Positions 1 to 7,013 of a DNA stretch of 19,675 nt are shown here, piece after piece. The DNA comes from JALYQB01 sp035640155 (GTDB lineage Bacteria > Actinomycetota > Actinomycetes > Mycobacteriales > Pseudonocardiaceae), in contig DASQWR010000046.1 in NCBI GenBank assembly GCA_035640155.1, forward strand, positions 1 to 19,675, read 5' to 3'. Numbering within the stretch: position 1 is the first letter of the stretch; each line of letters opens with the position of its first letter. The notes beneath the pieces were generated by a model. It did no database searches, had not been told where the DNA came from, and saw only the letters and a program-made list of their open reading frames with translations. A program made the translations under genes and the position numbers.

Positions 1-1
1 G

Positions 2-679
2 CGGCCGCGGGTCGCGATCCTGTCCACAGGGGACGAGGTCGTCGCGCCGCCGACGATGACGGTGCAGCCGGGCCAGGTCCGCGACGCCACCGCGTCGGCC
101 CTCGCCGGGCTGGTGCTCGACGCCGGCGGCCTGCCCGTGCCCTGCGGGATCGTGCCCGACGATGCGCCGGCGCTCGCAGAGGCTTTGAGAGCGGCGACGC
201 TTCAGGCGGACCTCGTCGTGGTGTCCGCGGGGTCATCGGTGGGCGCCCGCGACGCCACCGCTGAGGTCGTCGCGTCGCTCGGCGAGGTGTGGTGTCACGG
301 GCTCGCCGTCAAGCCCGGCAAGCCGACGCTGCTCGGGTCGGTCGGGGAAGTCCCACTGGTTGGGCTGCCAGGGAACCCGCTGTCGGCGCTGGTGGTGTTT
401 CGGCTGGTGGGGATGCCGCTGGTGTGGCGGATCGGTGGCTGCCCCTCGCCGCCGCCGGAGCCTTCCGTGCCGGCCCGGCTCGCGCGCGCCATCGCCTCCG
501 CGGCCGGGCGGCTCGACGTGGTGCAGGTGCAGATGGACGCGGACGGCAAGGCTCATCCACTGTTCGGCGCGTCCGCCCTGCTCTCGGTGCTCACCCGCGC
601 CGACGGCTACGTCGTCGTGCCCGAACCCGCCACCGGCCTGGACGCGGCCGCTGCTGTGCAGGTGACGCTGTACCGCTGA
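2..679 (+). CDS. MoeA-type molybdopterin molybdotransferase, 3' part (5' end outside window)
   Basis: The reading frame is open from the first bases, so the gene starts upstream; about 225 C-terminal residues are visible. MoeA proteins insert molybdate into adenylylated molybdopterin in the cytoplasm, the last step of molybdenum cofactor assembly. Visible family motifs are AILSTGDEVV near the left edge, SAGSSVGARD (SGGVSVGxxD in canonical MoeA), VKPGKPTLLG with both lysines kept (first Lys codon at 311) and GLPGNPLSA, followed by the small C-terminal domain. The Gly-Gly-Val of the middle motif is changed to Ala-Gly-Ser, so this is a diverged member. It lies 84 nt before a second MoeA-like gene on the same strand. 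Such actinobacterial MoeA paralogues often accompany molybdenum hydroxylases or formate dehydrogenases, but none is visible here. Confidence 0.85.
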   Translation, partial: RPRVAILSTGDEVVAPPTMTVQPGQVRDATASALAGLVLDAGGLPVPCGIVPDDAPALAEALRAATLQADLVVVSAGSSVGARDATAEVVASLGEVWCHGLAVKPGKPTLLGSVGEVPLVGLPGNPLSALVVFRLVGMPLVWRIGGCPSPPPEPSVPARLARAIASAAGRLDVVQVQMDADGKAHPLFGASALLSVLTRADGYVVVPEPATGLDAAAAVQVTLYR

Positions 680-717
680 CCCCGACTCAACCTGCGGCGG
701 CAGGCTGGCGTCATCAG

Positions 718-756
718 GGTGGTACCACCTAGCAACCCCCGCCGCTGGCATAGCGT
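718..756 (+). promoter_or_regulatory. Putative leaderless promoter (-10 TAGCGT) with a 12-bp palindrome upstream
   Basis: A perfect palindrome GGTGGTACCACC occupies 718-729. A TANNNT hexamer, TAGCGT, lies at 751-756, seven nt before GTG 764, which is the spacing of actinobacterial leaderless promoters. The palindrome ends where a -35 element would begin, so it could be an operator. A small hairpin, CCTGC-N4-GCAGG at 691-704, lies just after the preceding stop. No clear -35 hexamer is seen. Confidence 0.4.
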
Positions 757-763
757 GCCCACT

Positions 764-2662
764 GTGCCCGGCAGCCCGTTCGTCTCCGATGTGCCCGCAG
801 CCGACGCACTGCGGGCCTGGAGCGAGGCATGCACCGCAGCCGGCTGTCCCGCTCGGGTCAGTACCGAGCGGGTCGGCGTCGCGGACGCGATCGGGCGGGT
901 GACCGCCGAGCCGGTGTGGGCGCTGCGGTCCTCGCCCGCGTTCGACTCGGCGGGGATGGACGGGGTCGCGGTGCTGGCGGCGGACACGGTCGGCGCGAGC
1001 GAGACGTCACCGCTGGTCGTCGCGGACTTCGTCGTCGTCGACACCGGTGACCCGCTGCCCGAGGGTCGCGACGCCGTCGTGATGCGCGAGCACGTGCACG
1101 CGGTGGACGGCGGCGTCGAGCTGTTGGCCGCCGCGCCGCCGTATCAGCACGTCCGCTCCATCGGCGAGGACGTGAGCGCGGGGGAGCAGCTGCTGCCCGG
1201 GGGGCACCGGCTCCGGGCGGTGGACGTCGCCGCGGCGGCCGCTGCGGGCGTCACCGAGTTCGTGGTGCGCCGCCGTCCGGTGGTGGCGGTGCTGCCGACC
1301 GGGGATGAGATCCGCCCGGTGGGCACCGAACCCGCGACGGGCGAGATCATCGACACGAACTCCCTGATGCTCGCCGGGCAGGCCAGCGAGCACGGGTGCG
1401 ACGCGGTGTGCCTGCCCATCGAGCCGGACGACCCGGCGCGGATCACCGAGGCCGCCCGTGCCGCGGCGGAGACCGCCGACCTGGTGGTGCTCGTCGCCGG
1501 ATCCAGCGCCGGGCGTGATGACCACACCGCCGCGGTCGTCGCGGCGGCCGGCACGCTGGCCGTGCACGGGGTCGCGGTGCGCCCGGGGCACCCCGTGGTG
1601 CTCGGCACCATCGGCTCGACGCCAGTGCTCGGCGCGCCCGGTTACCCGGTGTCGGCATCGCTGACCTTCGACATCTTCGCCGCACCGCTGCTCGCTGCGC
1701 TGCAGGGTGCGCCGGCCCGGCGCCACCCGACCACCACCGCGCGGCTGGCCCGCAAGCTCGCCTCGGCGGTGGGCATGGACGACTGGGTGCGGGTCCGCCT
1801 CGGCCGGGTCCGTGAGCACACGGTTGCGACGCCGCTGCCCCGAGGTGCCGGGGTGCTCACCTCGCTGGTCCGCGCGGACGGGTTGCTCGTCGTCCCGGCC
1901 GGGGTGGAGGGCCACCACGCGGGCGAGGACGTCGAGGTGGAACTGCTCCGCAGCCAGGCCGAGATCGGTCGCACGATCGTCGCGATCGGCTCGCATGACC
2001 TGGTCCTCGACCTGGCCGCCTCCCACCTGCGGGTCCTCGACCCCGAGGTAACCCTCGCCTCGTCCAACGTCGGCTCGCTCGGCGGGCTGGTCGCGCTGCG
2101 CGACGGGTTGTGCCACGTCGCGGGTTCGCACTTGCTCGACCCGGAGACCGGCGAGTACACCCTGCCGTGGGTCGCCCGGGTGCTCGGTGCCCACGAGGTG
2201 GTGGTGGTGCGGCTGGTGCACCGCGACCAGGGCCTGCTCGTCGCGCCGGGCAATCCGCTCGGGGTGACCAGCCTGGCTGACCTACCCCGGCTGCGCTACG
2301 TCAACCGCCAGCGCGGCGCGGGCACCCGGGCCCTGCTCGACCACGAGCTCCAGCGCGCCGGGATCGACCCGTCTGAGCTCGTCGGGTACTCCCGCGAGGA
2401 GCACACCCACCTGGCCGTCGCCGCCGCCGTGACGGCCGGACGCGCCGACGCCGGGCTCGGCATCATGGCCGCGGCGCGGGCGTTCGGGCTCGACTTCGTA
2501 CCGGTGGCGCGGGAACCCTACGACCTCGTGGTGGCCGCCGATGCCTGGGACACCGAGCTGCTCGCGCCGCTGCGGGCGTTGCTCGACGCGCCGGGCTTCC
2601 GGTCGGCCGTGGAGGAACTCGGCGGGTACTCGTGTGCCGAGACCGGCCGCCGGATCCGTTGA
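764..2662 (+). CDS. MoeA-like protein fused to a C-terminal PBP-like (substrate-binding) domain
   Basis: About 632 residues, far longer than plain MoeA (about 400). Residues 1-395 form the MoeA part: SPAFDSAGMDG (counterpart of NSAMDG), LPTGDEI, GEIIDTNS, LVAGSSAGRDD, then VAVRPGHPVVLG at residues 270-281 and GAPGYPVSA. Residues about 405-620 (from TIVAIGSHDLVLDLAA) match the periplasmic-binding-protein-like domain attached to many actinobacterial and archaeal MoeA homologues. No signal peptide is seen, so it should be cytoplasmic. The canonical KPGKP is RPGHP here and the Asn of GLPGNP is Tyr, so the standard molybdotransferase chemistry may be altered; a role in molybdate or oxyanion sensing or delivery is inference. 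In-frame GTG codons at 719 and 755 are possible starts. I prefer 764 because 719 lies in the upstream palindrome and 755 in the -10 hexamer. Confidence 0.85.
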   Translation: MPGSPFVSDVPAADALRAWSEACTAAGCPARVSTERVGVADAIGRVTAEPVWALRSSPAFDSAGMDGVAVLAADTVGASETSPLVVADFVVVDTGDPLPEGRDAVVMREHVHAVDGGVELLAAAPPYQHVRSIGEDVSAGEQLLPGGHRLRAVDVAAAAAAGVTEFVVRRRPVVAVLPTGDEIRPVGTEPATGEIIDTNSLMLAGQASEHGCDAVCLPIEPDDPARITEAARAAAETADLVVLVAGSSAGRDDHTAAVVAAAGTLAVHGVAVRPGHPVVLGTIGSTPVLGAPGYPVSASLTFDIFAAPLLAALQGAPARRHPTTTARLARKLASAVGMDDWVRVRLGRVREHTVATPLPRGAGVLTSLVRADGLLVVPAGVEGHHAGEDVEVELLRSQAEIGRTIVAIGSHDLVLDLAASHLRVLDPEVTLASSNVGSLGGLVALRDGLCHVAGSHLLDPETGEYTLPWVARVLGAHEVVVVRLVHRDQGLLVAPGNPLGVTSLADLPRLRYVNRQRGAGTRALLDHELQRAGIDPSELVGYSREEHTHLAVAAAVTAGRADAGLGIMAAARAFGLDFVPVAREPYDLVVAADAWDTELLAPLRALLDAPGFRSAVEELGGYSCAETGRRIR

Positions 2663-2682
2663 GGACCGGCGGCCGGTCTCGG
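2637..2682 (+). terminator. Perfect 17-bp hairpin enclosing the stop codon of the MoeA-PBP gene
   Basis: CCGAGACCGGCCGCCGG at 2637-2653 pairs exactly with 2666-2682, leaving a 12-nt loop that contains the TGA stop at 2660-2662. It lies between convergent genes and has no T-tract on either side, as is common for actinobacterial terminators. It could act in both directions. Confidence 0.6.
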
Positions 2683-2687
2683 CGGTC

Positions 2688-2712
2688 ACCAGCCGGCGAC
2701 CAACCGGCTGGT
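2688..2712. terminator. Second hairpin in the convergent gap (9-bp stem, 7-nt loop)
   Basis: ACCAGCCGG at 2688-2696 pairs with CCGGCTGGT at 2704-2712. It lies eight nt beyond the minus-strand stop of the small acidic gene and in tandem with the larger hairpin, so it is well placed to terminate the cbb operon transcript. There is no T-run. Confidence 0.45.
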
Positions 2713-2719
2713 CGTTGTC

Positions 2720-2929
2720 CTAGTCGTTGTCGTTGAGGAAGTCGTCGTCCTCACTGGCGACGCCGAGACGCAGCCCAGCCATGTCGTAGGTCACCAGCTC
2801 GTCACCCTCCCACCGGGCACCCGAGGCGAGGGCGACGTCCTCGTCGTCCAAGCCCTCGGGTGCCTCGTCGGTCCACTGGAAGGGCAGGAAACCCGAGGTC
2901 CGGTGAGCGAGGACGACCCGCTCGCTCAC
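2720..2929 (-). CDS. Small acidic protein of unknown function, coupled to cbbX
   Basis: I do not recognise this 69-residue protein. It starts with GTG inside the cbbX stop (GTGA overlap at 2929-2926), so translation is probably coupled and it is the last gene of cbbL-cbbS-cbbX. It has 18 Asp/Glu against four Arg and no Lys, roughly -14 net charge, and ends in EDDDFLNDND. The first third (VVLAHRTSGFLPFQW) looks like beta strands and there is no signal peptide or membrane segment. Position suggests a role with RuBisCO or its activase, for example as adaptor or assembly factor, but that is inference only. The tight overlap, opposite-strand hairpins just after its stop and ordinary codon use argue that it is real. 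Confidence 0.7.
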   Translation of the reverse strand: MSERVVLAHRTSGFLPFQWTDEAPEGLDDEDVALASGARWEGDELVTYDMAGLRLGVASEDDDFLNDND

Positions 2930-3993
2930 CGCGACTCCTCACCGTCGGCATCCTCCTGGGCATCCTCGCCTTCTTCGAACACGCGGCTCTTCATGATGTC
3001 CTCCGCCTGGATGGTGACGAGATCACCCTTCGTGATCTTGCGATCCTGCGCTTCGGAGACGGCCTCCCACAGCCGGTTGGCGTGGCGCATGCGCAGGCGG
3101 TCCAGGGCGTTTCGTACGCTGCGCCCATTGGCGAAGCGGGGTTGCTCCATCCGCCGGCTGAGGTAGTCCTGAAACGCCTTCTCGGCGTCGGAGGAGAACC
3201 GGTAGTTCTGCTGGCCCACCATGAGCTGCGCGATGCCCATCAGCTCATCAATCTTGTAGTCGGGGAAGTCGATGTGGTGGCCGATGCGGGAGCTCAGCCC
3301 TGGGACGTCGGAGAAGAAGCGCTCCATGCGGTCGGCGTACCCGGCCATGATCACCACCAGGTCGGAGCGCTGGTTCTCCATCACCTGCAACAACATCTCC
3401 ACCGTCTCCTGGCCGTAGTCGCGTTCGTTGTCGACCCGGTACAGGTGGTAGGCCTCGTCGATGAACAGCACCCCGCCCATGGCTCGCTTGAGCACTTCCC
3501 GGGTCTTGGGCGCAGTGTGACCAACGTACTGGCCCACCAGGTCGTCGCGACTGACGGTGACCAGATGGCCCTTGCGGACGTAACCCAGCTTGTGCAGGAC
3601 CTCGCCCATGCGCTGGGCCACCGTCGTCTTGCCGGTGCCGGGGTTGCCGGTGAACGACATGTGCAGTGTCGGTGCTTCGGACTCCAGCCCCATGGTGCGC
3701 CGCAGCCGGTCGATCAGGAGCAGCGCGGCGATCTCGCGCACCCGCTGCTTGACCTCCACCAGACCGACCAGCTCGCGGTCGAGCCGGTCGAGGACCTCCT
3801 GGATCCGGGAGTCACCGATCACCGAGTCGAGGTCGGCCTCGGCGTCGTCCGGGACCTCCTCCAACGGGTCGGCGACGTCGGCGAAGCGTTCGTCGACGTC
3901 GCCGCGCCCGTAGGAGGATTCCGCCTTCTCCTTGAGGTCCTCCCGCATACCGGGACCGGCGGAGGGCGCTCCTGGCGCCTCGGAAGATGCCAT
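2926..3993 (-). CDS. cbbX: CbbX, red-type RuBisCO activase (AAA+ ATPase)
   Basis: 355 residues. CbbX is a hexameric AAA+ motor that frees inhibited red-type RuBisCO by pulling on the large-subunit C-terminal tail; in characterised homologues it is stimulated by ribulose-1,5-bisphosphate. Visible motifs are Walker A GNPGTGKT (residues 117-123), the pore-loop region GQYVGHTAPKT with Tyr156, Walker B GVLFIDEAY (174-182) and a probable arginine-finger region GLSSRIGHH (232-240). An acidic N-terminal extension of about 45 residues and an acidic tail make it longer than proteobacterial CbbX (about 310). ATG 3993 overlaps the cbbS stop by one base (TGATG), which fixes the start; the frame stays open upstream but that is cbbS antisense space. 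The CbbX gene overlaps the downstream acidic gene by four bases. Confidence 0.97.
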   Translation of the reverse strand: MASSEAPGAPSAGPGMREDLKEKAESSYGRGDVDERFADVADPLEEVPDDAEADLDSVIGDSRIQEVLDRLDRELVGLVEVKQRVREIAALLLIDRLRRTMGLESEAPTLHMSFTGNPGTGKTTVAQRMGEVLHKLGYVRKGHLVTVSRDDLVGQYVGHTAPKTREVLKRAMGGVLFIDEAYHLYRVDNERDYGQETVEMLLQVMENQRSDLVVIMAGYADRMERFFSDVPGLSSRIGHHIDFPDYKIDELMGIAQLMVGQQNYRFSSDAEKAFQDYLSRRMEQPRFANGRSVRNALDRLRMRHANRLWEAVSEAQDRKITKGDLVTIQAEDIMKSRVFEEGEDAQEDADGEESR

Positions 3994-4433
3994 CAGCCGC
4001 CGTCCCCGCTCCCGTTGCGGTACCGCTGGCCGTGGGGCTGCTCGGCGGCATAGGGGTGCAGGGTGTAGCGAATGGAACGGTCGTGGCTTTCCTGGCGCTC
4101 CAGGCGGAAGCCGGGCTCCTCGGGAGGCCGGTTGACGATGAACTGCAGTGCCGTGGTCTGCCGGCCCCTGCTGGCGTCGTAGCAGGTGACCCGGATGTAG
4201 TGGTTCGGGTACGCCTCCCGGCACCGGTTCACCTCGTGCAGCGCGCCGGCGCCGTCCTCGAGCTCGAACATGGGCAGCCCCCACATTTCCCAGTACACGT
4301 TGCGCGGGTGGGGGTCGTCGGTGAACTCCACCTGCACCGACCACTTGTTGTCGATGGCGTACTGGACCTGGGCGCTGATCTGCTCGTCGCTCAGCTCCGG
4401 CAGGTAGGAGAAGGTGCCTTGGGTGATGTGCAT
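3993..4433 (-). CDS. cbbS: RuBisCO small subunit, red-like form I
   Basis: 146 residues beginning MHITQGTFSYLPELSDEQI, the typical small-subunit start, followed by WSVQVEFTDDPHPRNVYWEMWGLP and the conserved Cys-Arg-containing segment. The small subunit caps the L8S8 holoenzyme in the cytoplasm. Length and the extended C-terminus after FIVNRPPEEPGF are those of red-type subunits, whose C-terminal beta hairpin lines the central channel; green-type subunits are usually 110-125 residues. It follows cbbL after 18 nt and overlaps cbbX by one base, so the three genes are one transcription unit. Confidence 0.97.
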   Translation of the reverse strand: MHITQGTFSYLPELSDEQISAQVQYAIDNKWSVQVEFTDDPHPRNVYWEMWGLPMFELEDGAGALHEVNRCREAYPNHYIRVTCYDASRGRQTTALQFIVNRPPEEPGFRLERQESHDRSIRYTLHPYAAEQPHGQRYRNGSGDGG

Positions 4434-4451
4434 GTCGTGGCCTCGTCTCGC

Positions 4452-5915
4452 TCAGCTGGTGGGGGTCGGGGTCTCGACCTGGTCGGCGGTGTCGGTGGAC
4501 TCGAACTCGAACGTGATCTCACCCCAGGTGTCGATCGCCGACTGGAGGGGCTTGCACCACTTGGCCGCGTCCTTGAGGATCTGCGGGCCCTCGTTGACGT
4601 AGTCGCGGCCCTCGTTGCGGGCCTGGACCATCGTCTCCAGGGCGACCCGGTTGGCGGTGGCTCCGGCGGCGATCCCCATCGGGTGGCCGATGGTGCCCCC
4701 GCCGAACTGCAGGACGCTGTCCTCACCCAGGTAGTCGAGCAGCTGGTGCATCTGAGCGGCATGGATCCCACCGGAGGCCACCGGGAAGATGCCGGGCACC
4801 CACGCCCAGTCCTGGTCGAAGTAAAAGCCCCGGGACGGGTCCTTGGGGTTGGTGTAGTCGCGGCAGGCGGAGTAGTAGCCCGCCGTCATGCCGGGGTCAC
4901 CTTCCAGCTTGCCCACCACGGTGCCGGCGTGCACGTGGTCCACGCCCATCATGCGAACCCACTTGGCGATCACCCGGAAGTTCACGCCGTGGGTCTTCTG
5001 CCGGGTGTAAGTGGCGTGGGCCGCGCGGTGCAGGTGCAGGATCAGCCCGTTCGCGCGGGCCCACTTGCCCATCGTCGCAATGGCGGTGTACCCGATCGTG
5101 AGGTCGATCATGATGATGACACTGCCGAGCTCCTTGGCGAACTCGGCCCGCTCGTACATCTCCTCCATGGTGGCGGCCGTCACATTGAGGTAGTGCCCCT
5201 TGATCTCGCCGGTCTCGGCGATGGCCCGGTTGACTGCCTCCATGCAGTGCACGTAGCGGTCACGCCAGCGCATGAACGGCTGGCTGTTGATGTTCTCGTC
5301 GTCCTTGGTGAAGTCGAGCCCGCCGCGCAGCGCCTCGTACACCACCCGCCCGTAGTTGCGGGCCGACAAGCCCAGCTTGGGCTTGACCGTGGCCCCCAGC
5401 AGGGGCTTGCCGTACTTGTTCAGGTACTCCCGCTCCATGACGATGCCGTGCGCCGGCCCCTGGAAGGTCTTGATGTACTGGGTGGGGATGCGCAGATCCT
5501 CCAGGCGCAGCGCCTTGAGCGCCTTGAACCCGAAGACGTTGCCGATGATCGAGGAGGACATGTTGGGGATGGAGCCCTCTTCGAACAGGTCGATGTCGTA
5601 GGCGATGTAGGCGATGTGCTGCTTGCCGTCGGTGCCCGGAACCTCCTGGACGTCGTAGCACTTGGCCTGGTAGGCCTCGTGCGCGGTGAGCCGGTCGGTC
5701 CACACCACACTCCAGGTGGCCGTCGACGACTCGCCTGCCACCGCCGCCGACGCCTCCGTCGGTTCCACCCCCTCCTGGGGGGTGATCCGGAAGGCGGCGA
5801 GGATGTCGGTGTCCTTGGGCTGGTAGTCGGGCTCGTAGTAGCCCATCTCGGCGTAGGGCGTGACTCCTGCGCTCCAGCGGTCCTTCTTCTTGCCGTTCTT
5901 GCTCTGCTCGGCCAT
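4452..5915 (-). CDS. cbbL: RuBisCO large subunit, red-like form I
   Basis: 487 residues. It carboxylates ribulose-1,5-bisphosphate to two 3-phosphoglycerates. Catalytic residues are intact: Lys178 in GATVKPKLG, the carbamylation and Mg-binding site GLDFTKDDE (Lys204, Asp206, Glu207), His296-Arg297 and His300 in HLHRAAH, loop 6 GTVVGKLEG (Lys336) and the phosphate-binding SGGIHAAQ and QFGGGTIGHP segments. The TYTRQKTHGVNFRV stretch and the partnership with CbbX place it in the red lineage (IC/ID or the actinobacterial branch sometimes called IE); a tree is needed to decide. ATG 5915 is preceded by a strong GAGGAG ribosome site. The C-terminal tail after TFEFESTDTADQV is the expected CbbX grip. 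First gene of the operon, divergent from a LysR regulator. Confidence 0.98.
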   Translation of the reverse strand: MAEQSKNGKKKDRWSAGVTPYAEMGYYEPDYQPKDTDILAAFRITPQEGVEPTEASAAVAGESSTATWSVVWTDRLTAHEAYQAKCYDVQEVPGTDGKQHIAYIAYDIDLFEEGSIPNMSSSIIGNVFGFKALKALRLEDLRIPTQYIKTFQGPAHGIVMEREYLNKYGKPLLGATVKPKLGLSARNYGRVVYEALRGGLDFTKDDENINSQPFMRWRDRYVHCMEAVNRAIAETGEIKGHYLNVTAATMEEMYERAEFAKELGSVIIMIDLTIGYTAIATMGKWARANGLILHLHRAAHATYTRQKTHGVNFRVIAKWVRMMGVDHVHAGTVVGKLEGDPGMTAGYYSACRDYTNPKDPSRGFYFDQDWAWVPGIFPVASGGIHAAQMHQLLDYLGEDSVLQFGGGTIGHPMGIAAGATANRVALETMVQARNEGRDYVNEGPQILKDAAKWCKPLQSAIDTWGEITFEFESTDTADQVETPTPTS

Positions 5916-5959
5916 GAAATCTCCTCGGCTGTACGGCGTTCCGCCTTTAGTCTGCTCCC

Positions 5960-5989
5960 ATTCTGGCCTGCTCGCTCGCCGGCTGTCTA
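5960..5989 (-). promoter_or_regulatory. Putative cbbL promoter
   Basis: On the minus strand, TAGACA at 5989-5984 (five of six to TTGACA), an 18-bp spacer and CAGAAT at 5965-5960 (four of six to TATAAT) form a plausible promoter. It would start transcription near 5953, giving a leader of about 38 nt that includes the GAGGAG ribosome site. This comes from reading the sequence and has not been tested. Confidence 0.4.
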
Positions 5990-6011
5990 TTGCGAGTTCG
6001 GCCTCGACTGC

Positions 6012-6025
6012 TAACCTATGAGTTA
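6012..6025. promoter_or_regulatory. Candidate CbbR recognition dyad TAAC-N6-GTTA
   Basis: TAAC at 6012-6015 and GTTA at 6022-6025 form an inverted repeat. Its centre is about 65 bp upstream of the cbbL start site predicted from the promoter above, the usual place of a LysR recognition site. The form is T-N12-A, one base longer than the classic T-N11-A box. It also covers the first possible ATG of the regulator gene, which would fit autoregulation. Confidence 0.35.
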
Positions 6026-6974
6026 TGTCGTCCGGGAACGTCCACGGACTGTGACGTTGACCCAGCTCCGTGCCCTGGTCGAGGTAGCGGCCACCGGGTC
6101 GGTCCGGCAGGCCGCCAGCCAGTTGGTGGTGAGCCAGCCGGCTGTGTCGGCTGCGGTGGCTGCCCTCCAGCGCGATCTCGGTGTCGCCCTGGTCGCCCGG
6201 GAGGGCCGCGGCCTGGTGCTCACTCCCGCCGGGCGGGTGTTCGCCGGCTACGCGCGCCAGATCCTCGGGCTGCTGGAGGAGGGCCGGGCGGCTGCCGCCG
6301 GGCAGCTGCACCCTGAGCGAGGCCGGGTGCGGCTGGCCGCGGTCACCACCGCGGGCGAGCACGTCCTGCCGCTCTTCCTGGCCGCCTTCCGCGCCAACTG
6401 GCCGCACGCCGAGGTGGTGCTCGAGGTGTGCAACCGCAGCCGGGTCTGGGAGCTGCTCGGGTACCGGGAGGTCGACCTGGTGATCGGCGGGCGGCCACCG
6501 GCCGACGGCCGCTTCCGCACGCTGGCCACCCGTCCCAATCAGCTCGTGGTCGTGGCCCCCAGGCACGGTCAGCCCGGCCCGGGCGACGGCGTCCGTGACG
6601 TGGGCGTGGCGGACTTGGCGGCCCAGGTGTGGCTGCTGCGCGAGCCGGGCTCGGGCACCCGGTCGACCGCCGAGGAACTGTTCGACGAACTCGGCATCTC
6701 CCCCCCGACGCTCACGCTGGGCTCGAACGGTGCTGTGCGGGAGTCGGTCCGGGCCGGCCTGGGCGTCACCCTGATCTCCCGAGACGCCGTCGCCAGGGAG
6801 CTCGGGGCACAGACGCTGGAGGAGTGGCGTGTCCCCGGCCTGCCGCTCCGGCGGGCCTGGCACGTGGTGGGCCGCGCCGGGGAGGACCTGCCCCCCACGG
6901 CGGGGCTGTTCCTGGCCGGCCTGGCTGACTCCGGTGAGTGCGTCGGGGACGGGTGCTTTGACCTCGCCGACTGA
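6018..6974 (+). CDS. cbbR: LysR-family regulator of the cbb operon (CbbR type)
   Basis: 318 residues from ATG 6018, or 307 from GTG 6051 (MTLTQLRALVEVAATGS), the more typical LysR start. I list the longer frame but favour the shorter one, because ATG 6018 lies in the dyad and in a possible -10 hexamer TAACCT (6012-6017). The N-terminal winged helix-turn-helix is LTQLRALVEVAATGSVRQAASQLVVSQPAVSAAVAALQ; the following effector domain starts near RGRVRLAAV. Divergent placement from cbbL and fold type fit CbbR, which in characterised autotrophs activates cbb genes in response to cell metabolites. The promoter-distal end shows no terminator. The gene symbol rests on context; another divergent-LysR role cannot be excluded by sequence alone. 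Confidence 0.85.
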   Translation: MSYVVRERPRTVTLTQLRALVEVAATGSVRQAASQLVVSQPAVSAAVAALQRDLGVALVAREGRGLVLTPAGRVFAGYARQILGLLEEGRAAAAGQLHPERGRVRLAAVTTAGEHVLPLFLAAFRANWPHAEVVLEVCNRSRVWELLGYREVDLVIGGRPPADGRFRTLATRPNQLVVVAPRHGQPGPGDGVRDVGVADLAAQVWLLREPGSGTRSTAEELFDELGISPPTLTLGSNGAVRESVRAGLGVTLISRDAVARELGAQTLEEWRVPGLPLRRAWHVVGRAGEDLPPTAGLFLAGLADSGECVGDGCFDLAD

Positions 6975-7013
6975 CTCGACTCCCCGATCGAGCCGATGCG
7001 GCGAGCGCGACCG

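Noticed and set aside
2926..4344. Longer CbbX start upstream of 3993
   Set aside because: The upstream residues are an out-of-frame reading of cbbS; ATG 3993 with TGATG coupling gives the normal CbbX beginning.
3987..6014. 675-codon plus-strand open frame opposite cbbX, cbbS and cbbL
   Set aside because: It is antisense to three certain genes; its length comes from GC-rich codon bias, and the protein is a low-complexity Val/His/Leu/Gly-rich sequence with no motif.
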